Of a DNA stretch of 64,000 bases, positions 1 through 8,615 are shown in pieces (the stretch's first letter is position 1; each line of letters starts with the position of its first letter). The notes under the pieces were generated by a model that did not search any database, was not told where the DNA came from, and saw only the letters and a program-made list of their open reading frames with translations. Made by a program: the position numbers and the translations under genes. Source of the stretch: Agarilytica sp045430285 (GTDB lineage Bacteria; Pseudomonadota; Gammaproteobacteria; Pseudomonadales; Cellvibrionaceae); assembly GCA_045430285.1 (NCBI GenBank), contig JAILXV010000002.1, forward strand, positions 186,001 through 250,000. Direction: 5' to 3'.

Positions 1-638
1 CCGTCATCGGTAAAGCGTTGCCACGCAGTAAAGTGGTGGGGTTTTTCTGTTGTAACCGTAGAAACTATCGCTGTATGGTCATAATCCCATTCGCGCACTT
101 TGAAATCCGCCAGCGCTCTTAAATTGGATCGCGCACCATCCGCCGCTACCACCAAGGATGCGTTTATGCTCTCACCATTACTTAACACGATAAGGGCTTT
201 ATTTTCTTTTTGTTCATACGCGGTGACTGTTTCATTAAACAGTAATTCAACACCACTCACGTTATTCAGCAATGCATCCACAATCACTTTGTTTTCAATA
301 ATGTGGCCAATATTATCCAAACGCGATGCGGCGCCCTCAAAATGAATATCGGCGGTACCAGTGCCGTCCCAAACAAACATGTCATTATAGGGGCAGGCAC
401 GCGATGCCTTAATCGACTCCCATACATCTAATCTTTCGAAAAGGTTTTGATTCGCTTTAGATAGCGCAATAACACGTGGATCTATGGTATTTAGATCAAG
501 AGGTGCCGGCGCACCGCCATCGACAACCATCACGCTAATGTCTGCAGAAAACGCAGATAATAAATTCGCAAGCGTTAAACCAATAATACCGCCACCCACA
601 ATGGCGACATCCACATGCTTTTGAGTATCTTCTGTCAC
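1..638 (-). CDS. ubiI: UbiI/VisC-type FAD-dependent ubiquinone biosynthesis hydroxylase (3' part missing)
   Basis: Flavoprotein monooxygenase of the UbiH/UbiF/COQ6 family; UbiI hydroxylates C5 of the ubiquinone ring precursor. About 212 N-terminal residues are present and the C-terminal half lies beyond the window edge. Visible motifs are the dinucleotide-binding stretch DVAIVGGGIIGLTLA near the N-terminus and the DG motif region VVAADGARSNLRAL. No in-frame ATG exists upstream before a stop, so the start is read as GTG at 636-638 (protein begins VTEDTQKHVDVAIVGGG). It is last in the ygfB-pepP-ubiH-ubiI order known from E. coli and Pseudomonas, which is the main reason to call it UbiI rather than a second UbiH. 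Family is clear; the exact ring position is inferred from synteny. Confidence 0.85.
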   Translation of the reverse strand, partial: MTEDTQKHVDVAIVGGGIIGLTLANLLSAFSADISVMVVDGGAPAPLDLNTIDPRVIALSKANQNLFERLDVWESIKASRACPYNDMFVWDGTGTADIHFEGAASRLDNIGHIIENKVIVDALLNNVSGVELLFNETVTAYEQKENKALIVLSNGESINASLVVAADGARSNLRALADFKVREWDYDHTAIVSTVTTEKPHHFTAWQRFTDD

Positions 639-722
639 TGAATTAGAAACCCCGAATATAAAGCTGAATACATAAAGAGCGCAAAGAAGGACGCGCCCTG
701 CTTTTCCACACTAACCAACTCG

Positions 723-1976
723 CTAACGCGGTGCGAAATGTGTTTTACCCATCATCTGATCGAAAAAGGATTTTTTAAGTGGAGCGCCAAGATTAAGCGC
801 AATTAAGGCGGCATTTCGCAAACCCTGAACAGGCAAACGCGCATCCGCAAAAATACGATTAAAACCATGACTTAAATTGGTCGTTAGCCATTGATCTTTT
901 TGTTGCTGTGCCACATAGGAGGTTAATACCCGAAGACTCCCCAGGGACTCACCCCGCCCCGACGCTTTAACTAAGGTATCCGTCAAACATTCCGCATCAC
1001 GCAGGGCCAAATTAAATCCCTGCCCTGCAACTGGATGCAGGGCATGCGCCGCATTCCCCATCAACACAATAGAACGACGCACCTGCTCTTTTGCCACGAC
1101 GCGCCTCAAGGGGTAGTGCTGACGCGCCCCCACTTTCGTAAATTTACCTAAGCGATACCCAAAGGCTTTTTGCAACGCAGACAAGAATGCCTCATCCGAC
1201 CACTGTAAGACCGCATCTACCTTAGCTTCTGGCGTGGTCCAAACAAGACTGGAGGTATTCGCCGAATCACATTCCCCATGGGGTAATAGTGCAACCGGAC
1301 CATCTTCTGTAAAGCGTTCATAAGCCACCCCTTGATGGGGCTTTTCAAAAGCGACATTCGCGATAACGGCAGACTGGTGATAATCGTGTACCTCCGTCAT
1401 GATGCCTAAGCTGTGACGGATCGTGGAATCGGCGCCATCGGCCACGATGGCGAGCGGACACCGAAGCTGATAGTCGTGATTATTTTCCGATATCTCTAAG
1501 TGTGCACCATTGGCACCCACCCGCAGTGAATGTACAACCGCAGGTGCGATGCGACGAACATTCGGCAAGTTAAGCACCTGCTCTGCAAGCACACGACCTA
1601 GCCATGCGTTATCAACCACGTATCCCAAAGCGCGGCCACTATTGTCTTGTTCAGAGTAGGAGGTTTTTCCTGCGTGGCCGCGCTCACTGACGTGTACGCA
1701 ACGAATCGCTGTGGCATGCTCACTCAAGGCGGACCACACACCTAAGCGATCAAAAATGTCGGCACTATCGCGAGAAATGGCGGTGGAGCGATAGTCGAAG
1801 CTCGGTTGATATAAACTCTCCGGTGCCTCTAGTGAAAAGCGGTCTACCAGAGTAATTTGCCGAGCAGGAAAGGCCTGAGACAAAAGCTGAGCTAACGACA
1901 GGCCCATCATACCGCCACCAATAATGGCGATATCACACTGCTGGTCGACAGGGCTATTCTCGGCTGCGTTTGTCAA
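723..1976 (-). CDS. ubiH: 2-octaprenyl-6-methoxyphenol hydroxylase UbiH
   Basis: FAD-dependent aromatic hydroxylase of ubiquinone biosynthesis (ring C1 hydroxylation), acting at the inner membrane with other Ubi proteins. The 417 residues show the Rossmann FAD motif IIGGGMMGLSLAQLL near residue 20, the DG motif VADGADSTIRHSLG mid-protein, and the FAD ribityl motif LMGNAAHALHPVAGQGFN, all characteristic of UbiH/COQ6. Length matches the family. The start is TTG at 1974-1976: an in-frame TGA lies two codons upstream and no suitable ATG or GTG occurs before the Rossmann motif. It lies 35 nt after pepP and 85 nt before ubiI in one operon. Assignment as UbiH versus another family member rests on gene order. 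Confidence 0.9.
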   Translation of the reverse strand: MTNAAENSPVDQQCDIAIIGGGMMGLSLAQLLSQAFPARQITLVDRFSLEAPESLYQPSFDYRSTAISRDSADIFDRLGVWSALSEHATAIRCVHVSERGHAGKTSYSEQDNSGRALGYVVDNAWLGRVLAEQVLNLPNVRRIAPAVVHSLRVGANGAHLEISENNHDYQLRCPLAIVADGADSTIRHSLGIMTEVHDYHQSAVIANVAFEKPHQGVAYERFTEDGPVALLPHGECDSANTSSLVWTTPEAKVDAVLQWSDEAFLSALQKAFGYRLGKFTKVGARQHYPLRRVVAKEQVRRSIVLMGNAAHALHPVAGQGFNLALRDAECLTDTLVKASGRGESLGSLRVLTSYVAQQQKDQWLTTNLSHGFNRIFADARLPVQGLRNAALIALNLGAPLKKSFFDQMMGKTHFAPR

Positions 1977-2011
1977 TGATCACTACCACGTAAAAAGTTT
2001 GTTCCGACAGA

Positions 2012-3325
2012 CTATGAGGCCATTGCAGCTTCAATCTCTTCTATTGTTTTAGGCGCTGCGCCGGTAAGGACTTTGGGGCCGTCTTTAGTGATCAGCACAT
2101 CGTCTTCTATTCGTATGCCTATGCCACGCCATTTTGCCGCAACGTTTGTATTGTCGTGCGCAATATAGATGCCTGGCTCGACAGTCATCATCATTCCTGG
2201 CTCGAGCACACGCCATTCGCCACCGACTTTATAATCGCCGACATCATGGACATCCATTCCGATCCAGTGACCGATACGATGCATGTAAAAATCTTTATAG
2301 GCATTGTCTTCTATCAACTTTTCGAGTTTGCCGTCCAACAAACCCAAATCCATTAAACCTTGAGTAATCACATGCACCGACGCATCGTGAGGTTCATTCC
2401 AATGATTGCCCACATGGATTTTTTCCATCGCCGCATCTTGGGCTGCCAAAACTAAGTTATAAATCGCGGCTTGTTCTTCAGTGAATTTCCCATTAATAGG
2501 AAATGTGCGGGTAATATCTGAGGCATAATTTTCGTATTCACAGCCTGCATCGATCAACACCAAATCGCCGCTTTTCATTTTCGCGGAATTTTCAACATAG
2601 TGGAGTATGCAGGCATTTTTACCGCCGCCCACAATGGCGTTGTACGCAGGGTGTCGACCACCACGCTTAGCGCAATAAAAATTGATTTCGGCTTCTAGCT
2701 CATACTCCATCTTACCAGGCTCACAGACCTGCATCGCCAACCGGTGCGCATTGGCAGAAATATCCGCCGCACGCTCCATAATGCGAACTTCTTCCGCGCT
2801 TTTGTACAAACGCATATCGTGGAGCAAATGATCAAGATCAAGAAAATCGCCAGGGGGCGCCGCACCAGAGCGCGCCTTCGCACGGATGCTATTGACCCAA
2901 TCCATCACATGTTTATCAAAGGCCGCGTTTTTACCAAGGGTGTAATAGACACGCTCACGGCCTTCGAGCAAGCCAGGGAGGATGTCGTCAATATCGCCAA
3001 TAGGGAATGCATCGTCTGCACCATATTGCTGACAAACACCCTCAGGCCCCGCGCGAAGGCCATCCCATATCTCGCGCTCGCGGTCTTTTTCTCGGCAAAA
3101 CCACACCACTTCCCCGTGCTCGCGACCAGGAATCAATACCAAGACGGCTTCTGGCTCTTGGAAACCGGTTAAATAAAGGAAATCACTGTCTTGCCGGAAG
3201 GGGTAATCGGTATCCCGACTGCGAATTTTTTCTTCCCCTGAAGGAAGAATGGCAATGCTATTGGGCTCTAACATGCTCATTAGTTGCTTGCGTCGACGGG
3301 CAAATTCGGTCTTTGAAATACTCAT
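2012..3325 (-). CDS. pepP: Xaa-Pro aminopeptidase P
   Basis: Dinuclear-metal M24B aminopeptidase that removes N-terminal residues preceding proline. The 437 residues comprise an N-terminal creatinase-like domain (about 1-170) and a C-terminal pita-bread domain. Metal ligands can be placed by motif: Asp259 and Asp270 (IDAG...SDITRTF), His353 (GHWIGMDVHD), then Glu in MTVEPGIYI and Glu in GIRIEDDVLI. The numbering is one below that of E. coli PepP, so length and spacing are canonical. The ATG follows the ygfB stop by 3 nt, consistent with translational coupling. In many gammaproteobacteria pepP lies between ygfB and ubiH, as here. Confidence 0.96.
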   Translation of the reverse strand: MSISKTEFARRRKQLMSMLEPNSIAILPSGEEKIRSRDTDYPFRQDSDFLYLTGFQEPEAVLVLIPGREHGEVVWFCREKDREREIWDGLRAGPEGVCQQYGADDAFPIGDIDDILPGLLEGRERVYYTLGKNAAFDKHVMDWVNSIRAKARSGAAPPGDFLDLDHLLHDMRLYKSAEEVRIMERAADISANAHRLAMQVCEPGKMEYELEAEINFYCAKRGGRHPAYNAIVGGGKNACILHYVENSAKMKSGDLVLIDAGCEYENYASDITRTFPINGKFTEEQAAIYNLVLAAQDAAMEKIHVGNHWNEPHDASVHVITQGLMDLGLLDGKLEKLIEDNAYKDFYMHRIGHWIGMDVHDVGDYKVGGEWRVLEPGMMMTVEPGIYIAHDNTNVAAKWRGIGIRIEDDVLITKDGPKVLTGAAPKTIEEIEAAMAS

Positions 3326-3328
3326 AAC

Positions 3329-3919
3329 TTAATGGATCACCTGATCACCGGCTGCGCTGCCTGGCTGATTTTTGTCGGATGATGTGCTGGATAACTCAGT
3401 ATAGATGGTTAATACAGCGACTTTAACGTACTCCACTAGCTCGGACCAATAGACCTCGTTTTCGTTTACGTCATCGTCCTCATCAACACTGATCTGAGTA
3501 ATCTGCGCTAGATCACGTAAGGCATCGGCCACATCTGGCGCTAACGTCGCATCACCGCCCAAGCCCGAAATGCCCAGGCCATGCAGGAAACCCTCACACC
3601 ATGAACCCAGCTCCTGAGCACGGCGCTCAATCGTGGACTCATCCGTCGGCAATAAAGGGGAAAAACCGAAGTTTACATCATCCATTAGTTTGCGCGTATC
3701 TGCATAAAGGCCACTCAGCAGCGCTTTGTGATCCTCATCCAAGATCACATGCTCAATATCCATAAAGGTCATTACATCATCAAGCCATGCGCTTTCGAGA
3801 GGTGTATCACCGCCGCTGACACGTCCACACAGCACCCCCTGTAACTCCGAGGGAGAACTAACTGCTCCGAGATTCAACAATAACTCGTTCAACGTAAAGA
3901 AATCGACCTTATTGGGCAT
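3329..3919 (-). CDS. ygfB: UPF0149 family protein YgfB
   Basis: Small acidic protein of the UPF0149/YgfB family. Recognised from the motif block VLCGRVSGG, the central WCEGFLHGLG segment and the acidic C-terminal helix region, and from its place immediately upstream of pepP. The longer reading frame opens at 3979, but the ATG at 3919 (MPNKVDFFTL) is preceded by GGAG at a 7-nt spacing, so it is taken as the start, giving about 196 residues, the usual family length. The biochemical role was not established in classical work; in Pseudomonas a YgfB homologue has been linked to beta-lactam resistance regulation. First gene of the pepP-ubiH-ubiI operon and divergent from the zapA pair. Confidence 0.9.
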   Translation of the reverse strand: MPNKVDFFTLNELLLNLGAVSSPSELQGVLCGRVSGGDTPLESAWLDDVMTFMDIEHVILDEDHKALLSGLYADTRKLMDDVNFGFSPLLPTDESTIERRAQELGSWCEGFLHGLGISGLGGDATLAPDVADALRDLAQITQISVDEDDDVNENEVYWSELVEYVKVAVLTIYTELSSTSSDKNQPGSAAGDQVIH

Positions 3920-4080
3920 GCGCGCACTCCGAATACAATAAAGCGGGATGCTACCATTTTTGGAGAACTCTGAAGCCAAAAAATGGGGCCTTTACCCGCT
4001 TTTTTAATAAAAACGCTATACTTTTGTAGAATTGGCTTTAACATCAGCCCTGTATGTAACTCGGAGCCTTAGCGGCGAAT

Positions 4081-4290
4081 ATGTCATCTTCACAACTTAA
4101 AAATATTGAAGCCAAACTGGATGATTTGATCCGGCTGTGCAACCACCTGGAAAAAGAGAACGCCACTTTGCAGGCCAAAGAAGCCAGCTGGGAGCAAGAG
4201 CGTAAGCGCTTAATCGAGAAGAACGAGATCGCCCGCAAACGTGTCGAAGCGATGATTGAACACCTTAAGAACCTGGAAACGGAATCCTGA
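4081..4290 (+). CDS. TIGR02449-type ZapB-like coiled-coil protein
   Basis: A 69-residue, highly charged, almost entirely helical protein. Heptad-like spacing of leucine and isoleucine through IEAKLDDLIRLCNHLEKEN and the following Lys/Glu-rich helix predicts a single coiled coil with no membrane segment. Such a protein sits directly upstream of zapA in Pseudomonas and relatives and resembles the division factor ZapB, so a role at the Z-ring is likely but inferred. Its stop is 25 nt before the zapA ATG, so the two are probably co-transcribed. The upstream intergenic region carries a TATACT -10-like hexamer at 4017-4022 without a convincing -35. Confidence 0.8.
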   Translation: MSSSQLKNIEAKLDDLIRLCNHLEKENATLQAKEASWEQERKRLIEKNEIARKRVEAMIEHLKNLETES

Positions 4291-4315
4291 GCCCCTGCTC
4301 CCCGAGAATTATGCC

Positions 4316-4600
4316 ATGAGTGAATCATCCTCCACCTACGTCAGTATCCTAGACAAAGAATACCAAGTCGCCTGCCCAGAAGAAGAGCGCCCAGCACTAA
4401 ACCATGCGGCTTCCGAGCTCGACAAGCGAATGCGCGCCATCCGCGCCTCAGGCTCTATCGTCGGTCTTGAGCGCATCGCCGTAATGACGGCACTAAACCT
4501 CTGCCACGAATTACAGCAAGCCAACCAAAGCGGGCCAAGTAATACCGACACACTGGACCGTATCGCAAAAAAACTCGAAGACGCACTTCAAGGCTCTTAA
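4316..4600 (+). CDS. zapA: Cell division protein ZapA
   Basis: ZapA binds and bundles FtsZ filaments at mid-cell. The protein, read from the ATG at 4316 (MSESSSTYVSILDKEYQVAC), is 94 residues. It has the typical N-terminal beta segment ending in the conserved YQVACPEEE block, then the dimerisation helix with LERIAVMTALNLCHEL. The frame is open further upstream to 4256, but that extension overlaps the upstream gene and gives no family similarity. In many relatives 6S RNA (ssrS) and a 5-formyltetrahydrofolate cyclo-ligase follow zapA; neither is visible here and an OmpW gene follows instead. Confidence 0.93.
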   Translation: MSESSSTYVSILDKEYQVACPEEERPALNHAASELDKRMRAIRASGSIVGLERIAVMTALNLCHELQQANQSGPSNTDTLDRIAKKLEDALQGS

Positions 4601-4985
4601 ACTCAACCACACCCGCATGTAAAGTGCGCTTCTCTCGCCCCAGAGCACAAACCACTCGAGCGATCAGAAAAATCACATCAATATAAACATAGTTTTTTTA
4701 TATCAAAACTAGAATAAAAACATACAATATTTTATTCCTCTCCGATCCCACACAAAAAATAAATCATTTTTATTTCCCAAAATGGCGAAATAATTACGGC
4801 TATTTGCGTCACTAAAAAAACTAAAACGTCGAAAAATACAAAAACACATAAAAACAAATTGCTCAAATTTTATCTGTATAAGGCTTATGCTTTTTTTCTC
4901 TATGATTAACGGTGACAGTTGTTTTAAATCAATAGAAGAAACGCAACTAACAATTAAAATTTTGGTTTTCAGCAGGAATAACACA
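4601..4985. other. AT-rich intergenic region between zapA and ompW
   Basis: 385 bp, strongly AT-rich from about 4670 onward, with no coding signal in either strand. It probably holds the zapA transcript end and the ompW promoter. The only discrete element seen is an FNR-box-like sequence (entered separately). I looked specifically for a 6S RNA, which is common after zapA, and did not find its closing stem or conserved 5' segment. Confidence 0.5.
4919..4932. promoter_or_regulatory. FNR/Anr-like box upstream of ompW
   Basis: The sequence TTGTTTTAAATCAA matches the FNR consensus TTGAT-N4-ATCAA at 9 of 10 defined positions and lies 54 bp before the ompW start. OmpW genes of enterobacteria are known to respond to oxygen through FNR, so the location is plausible. 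In AT-rich DNA such a match can arise by chance. Confidence 0.35.
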
Positions 4986-5645
4986 ATGAAACGATGTATC
5001 GCATACGCAGCCGCACTTTTAATTTCCACTTCCGTCAGTCACGCTTTTGCATATGAAAAAGGTGACGTAGTTTTACGTGCGGGACTCTCTACGGCGGCGC
5101 CGAGCGAAGATAGCGGGAATGTAATTGTCGACGGTGCCGAAACACCCATGAGCGTATCCGTGGATAACAACACTCAACTAGGTCTAAACGTTGTATACGT
5201 ATTAAATCCTAACTGGGCAATAGAGCTTCTAGCCGCGACACCTTTTGCACACACAATTAATTTAGAGAATAGTGGAATAGACGGTGAGTTAGCAGACGTT
5301 ACTCATCTGCCTCCAACCTTGAGCGCATTATATTTCTTCGCAGGTAGTGAAAGTAAAATACAACCTTATGCAGGGCTAGGTCTGAACTACACAATATTCT
5401 TTGACGAGTCGTTTAAAAGCGAGCGAGAACCAACGTTCAGCAATCTGGAACTGGATAGCTCTTTCGGATTAGCCGTACAAGCAGGTTTCGATTACATGCT
5501 GAACGACAACTGGATGATAAATGGTTCCATTCGATATATTTCGATTTCAACAACCGCGAATTTCAACGTTGGAGCATCCGCGGCTTCTGTTGATGTGGAT
5601 ATCGATCCTTGGGTGTATACATTATCTGCTGGGTATAAGTTTTAA
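4986..5645 (+). CDS. ompW: OmpW family outer-membrane protein
   Basis: Small eight-stranded outer-membrane beta-barrel with a hydrophobic channel. The ATG at 4986 has an AGGAA Shine-Dalgarno 8-9 nt upstream and starts a canonical signal peptide, with cleavage expected near SHAFA-YEKGD. The mature part begins with the family motif KGDVVLRAG. Later come LNPNWAIELLAATPF, QPYAGLGLNYTIFF, a DYMLNDNWMINGSIRYI strand pair, DIDPWVYTLSAGYKF, and a terminal phenylalanine as required for BAM recognition. About 219 residues, normal for OmpW. The gene stands alone and is followed by a strong intrinsic terminator. OmpW proteins are linked to uptake or efflux of small hydrophobic compounds and to stress responses; the substrate is unknown here. 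Confidence 0.93.
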   Translation: MKRCIAYAAALLISTSVSHAFAYEKGDVVLRAGLSTAAPSEDSGNVIVDGAETPMSVSVDNNTQLGLNVVYVLNPNWAIELLAATPFAHTINLENSGIDGELADVTHLPPTLSALYFFAGSESKIQPYAGLGLNYTIFFDESFKSEREPTFSNLELDSSFGLAVQAGFDYMLNDNWMINGSIRYISISTTANFNVGASAASVDVDIDPWVYTLSAGYKF

Positions 5646-5660
5646 ATATCCCTAAAGAGA

Positions 5661-5690
5661 AAAGGCGACCAAATAAGGTCGCCTTTGTCT
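5661..5690 (+). terminator. Intrinsic terminator after ompW
   Basis: Perfect 10-bp inverted repeat AAAGGCGACC / GGTCGCCTTT with a 6-nt AT loop, 15 nt after the ompW stop. The 3' arm ends in TTT and continues TTTGTCT. The A-rich side also allows some activity on the other strand. Confidence 0.85.
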
Positions 5691-5872
5691 GCAATATCAT
5701 ATAGACCTAAATTAACAAGCCATAGGCTATTTCCCCAGCCAACAGACCACTGACTTGCCCGTCAAGCACACAAACAATATACTCGCGCTAAAACTCATTT
5801 TGGCGGCCTATCTATTCTCGGAGAATAGCTTATAAGCTAAAAACCCACACCGATCCTCGCTAACGACCTCCT

Positions 5873-7867
5873 ATGAATCCATATTTAGTAACAGCAATAC
5901 TCGACTTTGCACTCTGCGCATACGTATTACTGTCCAGATCGAAGGCGCCTAAAGCAACCGCCTTAATGTCATTAGCCCTTGGACTGTGGTCCCTAGAACT
6001 ATTTGCCATTAGCTATATATCTGATCTAGAAACACTATACCCCATATTTCACCTGACTCGCTGGGGTATGTTCTTCATACCTGCAGCTATAGCTTTTCTA
6101 GTACACCAACTCGTTAAAGAAAAGAATTATTCCTACTTCAAATATACAGTCGCCCCTTGCATTGCGACTTCGTTCTCTCTTTCTATTATCAATACGTTTT
6201 TCTTTCCTTCAAAATTATTACGCATTAATGAACAATTTGAAATCGTACCTGATCTCATCTACAAAATTTTCCTTATTGAACTCATCTACGCTGCAATCGC
6301 AACTCTAATATATTCTATCAAGAAATATTTTTCATCAAGCAAGCGGGACAAACAAAGAATAATCTGGTCCACAACTCTAGGACTTACAATGTTTGGTCTT
6401 GGAATTGGAGTGGCTGTGGTTTTTTTACTATTAAATAAAAGCTATATTAATAGCTTTTTCGGGGTTTACCTAAACATAACCTACATACTCTTTCTTTTAT
6501 ATATCACAAACAACAAAAGCTTAATCGACATCAAGCAATCCTTATCCATATTAATTACTCACATACTCGTACTCACAACCATACTATCAACATACTTTTA
6601 TATTAGCACAACAACCGCGACACTAACTCTCACAAGCTCAAACATTTTGATCTCCAGCCTTATCCTCGGCCCCGCTTTAATTCTATATTCTAAAATCACT
6701 AATGCAGGCGTACGAATCACAAACAAACTCATTGCAAAACACAATTACAACAAAGAAAAAACAATCGTAGATTTCAGGGAAAAATTTAGATCTTCTACGT
6801 CAATTCAGGAATTATCCAATCACGTAACCATATTACTCACCGACATAATTCGAGTAAAAAAAATTGAGTTTTACCGAACAATTGAAGACAACACAACCGC
6901 ACGCCCCCTTGCAACAAAAAACATAAGAGACGCTCAGCCAAGGAGCAACCCCTGCGTCCGGTACGCCACAACTCACTACTTGCCATTTTTTTCCGATGAG
7001 GTGCCCAGCGACGTAGCTACATACATGAAAAAAAGATCGCTGGAAGTAATTATCCCCATAACAAGCAACGAAAAACTGTCCTCATTGGTATGTATAGGAG
7101 AGCCTAAAACTTCGCTTTTTTTTAAAAACGAAGATGTTGTAATTTTTACCTGGCTGCAAACCGAGCTAGGAAATGCGATTACTCGCATCGAAAACATAAA
7201 CAAAATGAAAAACGAACTCAACGAGTCAAGAAAAACGCTTTCTATGCTCAACGTAATGAACCAGTATCATCACGACATAAAAACACCTTTAGCGGTAATC
7301 GATGGCATCGTATCAACGGGCATGTATGACAAGGCACAGCAACGCGAGATCGTAATGGAGCAAGTCGCAAAGGGCACTAAACTTATTGCCACAATGGCAA
7401 ACATTCTTCGAGGAAAGCGAAATCGAGAAATCACTCAAATAATGCTCCGAGACTGTATTCAGCAATGCCTACTTCTATTTGACAACAAATTTGAAAACAC
7501 TTCTCAAGACTTTAGCGATACAATATATATTCTTGGCGACGACATCGATTTAAAAATCTTATTCAGCAATCTATTAAAAAACGCATCCGAAGCAGCTGAC
7601 CCAAAACGTGCACTTACGCTTAGCGTAAAAACCTGGGAAGACCAACAATACGTCTATATCTCAATCACCGACAGCGGAACGGGCATGAACACAGAGACTG
7701 TTAACAACCTTTGGCATTTGGAGAAATCAGAAAAAGAAACTGGCAGCGCGATTGGGCTTCAGGCGGTCAAAAGAATAGCAGAAGAGCATGATGCTCATAT
7801 TTCTGTGACCAGCACGCCAGGCTTCGGGACATGTTTTGAGTTGCGATTTCCTATATCAAAGGAGTAA
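5873..7867 (+). CDS. Membrane-bound sensor histidine kinase (7TM-type input, GAF-like domain)
   Basis: A 664-residue sensor kinase. Residues 1 to about 285 form a series of hydrophobic helices resembling the 7TM N-terminal histidine kinase input region. A soluble GAF-like region follows (about 300-440, including the repeated EVIIPI/VCIGEP strands). The transmitter has the phosphoacceptor box QYHHDIKTPLAVIDGI near residue 465, an N-box LFSNLLKNASEAA, G1 box TDSGTGMN and G2 box GSAIGLQAVKRIAEEH. The layout resembles PrsK-type kinases, but no PEP-CTERM/exosortase genes are visible. The upstream sequence lacks a good Shine-Dalgarno. It is convergent with an OmpR-type regulator, so partnership is possible but not shown. 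Codon use is AT-richer than in the conserved neighbours. Confidence 0.85.
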   Translation: MNPYLVTAILDFALCAYVLLSRSKAPKATALMSLALGLWSLELFAISYISDLETLYPIFHLTRWGMFFIPAAIAFLVHQLVKEKNYSYFKYTVAPCIATSFSLSIINTFFFPSKLLRINEQFEIVPDLIYKIFLIELIYAAIATLIYSIKKYFSSSKRDKQRIIWSTTLGLTMFGLGIGVAVVFLLLNKSYINSFFGVYLNITYILFLLYITNNKSLIDIKQSLSILITHILVLTTILSTYFYISTTTATLTLTSSNILISSLILGPALILYSKITNAGVRITNKLIAKHNYNKEKTIVDFREKFRSSTSIQELSNHVTILLTDIIRVKKIEFYRTIEDNTTARPLATKNIRDAQPRSNPCVRYATTHYLPFFSDEVPSDVATYMKKRSLEVIIPITSNEKLSSLVCIGEPKTSLFFKNEDVVIFTWLQTELGNAITRIENINKMKNELNESRKTLSMLNVMNQYHHDIKTPLAVIDGIVSTGMYDKAQQREIVMEQVAKGTKLIATMANILRGKRNREITQIMLRDCIQQCLLLFDNKFENTSQDFSDTIYILGDDIDLKILFSNLLKNASEAADPKRALTLSVKTWEDQQYVYISITDSGTGMNTETVNNLWHLEKSEKETGSAIGLQAVKRIAEEHDAHISVTSTPGFGTCFELRFPISKE

Positions 7868-7907
7868 AGGCTCTGCTGACTCTCGAGATATATTCAACTG
7901 AATGCGC

Positions 7908-8615
7908 TCACCAGGAATCGGAACAAAATAAATAGCCTTTATTTCGTATTGTAATGATACGGCGAGGGGTGCTTGATGAATCACCTAACTTCTTTCTCAA
8001 TGCGACTATTTTCGTATCTACCGAGCGGTCCATACCATCAAATTCGATTCCCCTTAGCCCCTTAAATAAGACCGAGCGCTCTACCACCTCATCCGCATGA
8101 CTCGCAAGAAACCACAGTAATTTAAACTCCGAATTTGAGAGCTTCACCCTCTCCTCCGCAAGCATAACTTCTTGGGAAAGATTTTTAAGCACAAGCTCAC
8201 CAAATTGCAGGCTATTTGATGCAGATGAACAGGGTTCACTATTAATTAATTCTTCACGGCGAAGCAACGTACGAATGCGAGCTAGCAACACGCGGGGATT
8301 TATTGGCTTAGAGACATAGTCATCGGCACCCAGCTCCAAGCAAGTAACATGGTCGATATCGTCACTACTAGACGTTAGGATCAATATCTTACCAAAGAAT
8401 TTTTGACGAATATCTCGACAGATATCTATACCGCCGACACCAGGGAGGCCTAGATCCAAAACAATGATGTCTGGCGCAAATCGACCAAGGTCAGCATTCA
8501 TCTCTCGGCCATGCCGGCGCCAAAGGACATCAAACCCCTGCTGTAAAAGATAATCGCGCTGTAACTCACCAAGGCGCTGGTCATCCTCGACCAACAATAC
8601 CTTTTCTTTTTCCAT
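7908..8615 (-). CDS. OmpR/PhoB-family response regulator
   Basis: Two-component regulator of about 235 residues with an N-terminal receiver and a C-terminal winged helix. The receiver shows the acidic pocket LLVEDDQRL, the phospho-acceptor Asp in IIVLDLGLPG, the Ser/Thr switch in LILTSSSDD and the conserved Lys in YVSKPINPR. The C-terminal half has the Trans_reg_C pattern LSNSEFKLLWFLASH...RNKGYLF. The start at 8615 (MEKEKVLLVEDD) is chosen because AGGGG lies 5 nt upstream; the frame is open further to 8708 but adds no conserved sequence. The neighbouring kinase ends 41 bp away on the other strand, a convergent arrangement unusual for a cognate pair. Confidence 0.88.
   Translation of the reverse strand: MEKEKVLLVEDDQRLGELQRDYLLQQGFDVLWRRHGREMNADLGRFAPDIIVLDLGLPGVGGIDICRDIRQKFFGKILILTSSSDDIDHVTCLELGADDYVSKPINPRVLLARIRTLLRREELINSEPCSSASNSLQFGELVLKNLSQEVMLAEERVKLSNSEFKLLWFLASHADEVVERSVLFKGLRGIEFDGMDRSVDTKIVALRKKLGDSSSTPRRIITIRNKGYLFCSDSW

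Noticed and set aside
2744..3172. 142-codon open frame antisense to pepP
   Set aside because: pepP is certain here with all metal ligands; the antisense frame shows no family features.
4601..4700. 6S RNA expected after zapA
   Set aside because: Neither the conserved 5' segment nor a matching closing stem is visible.
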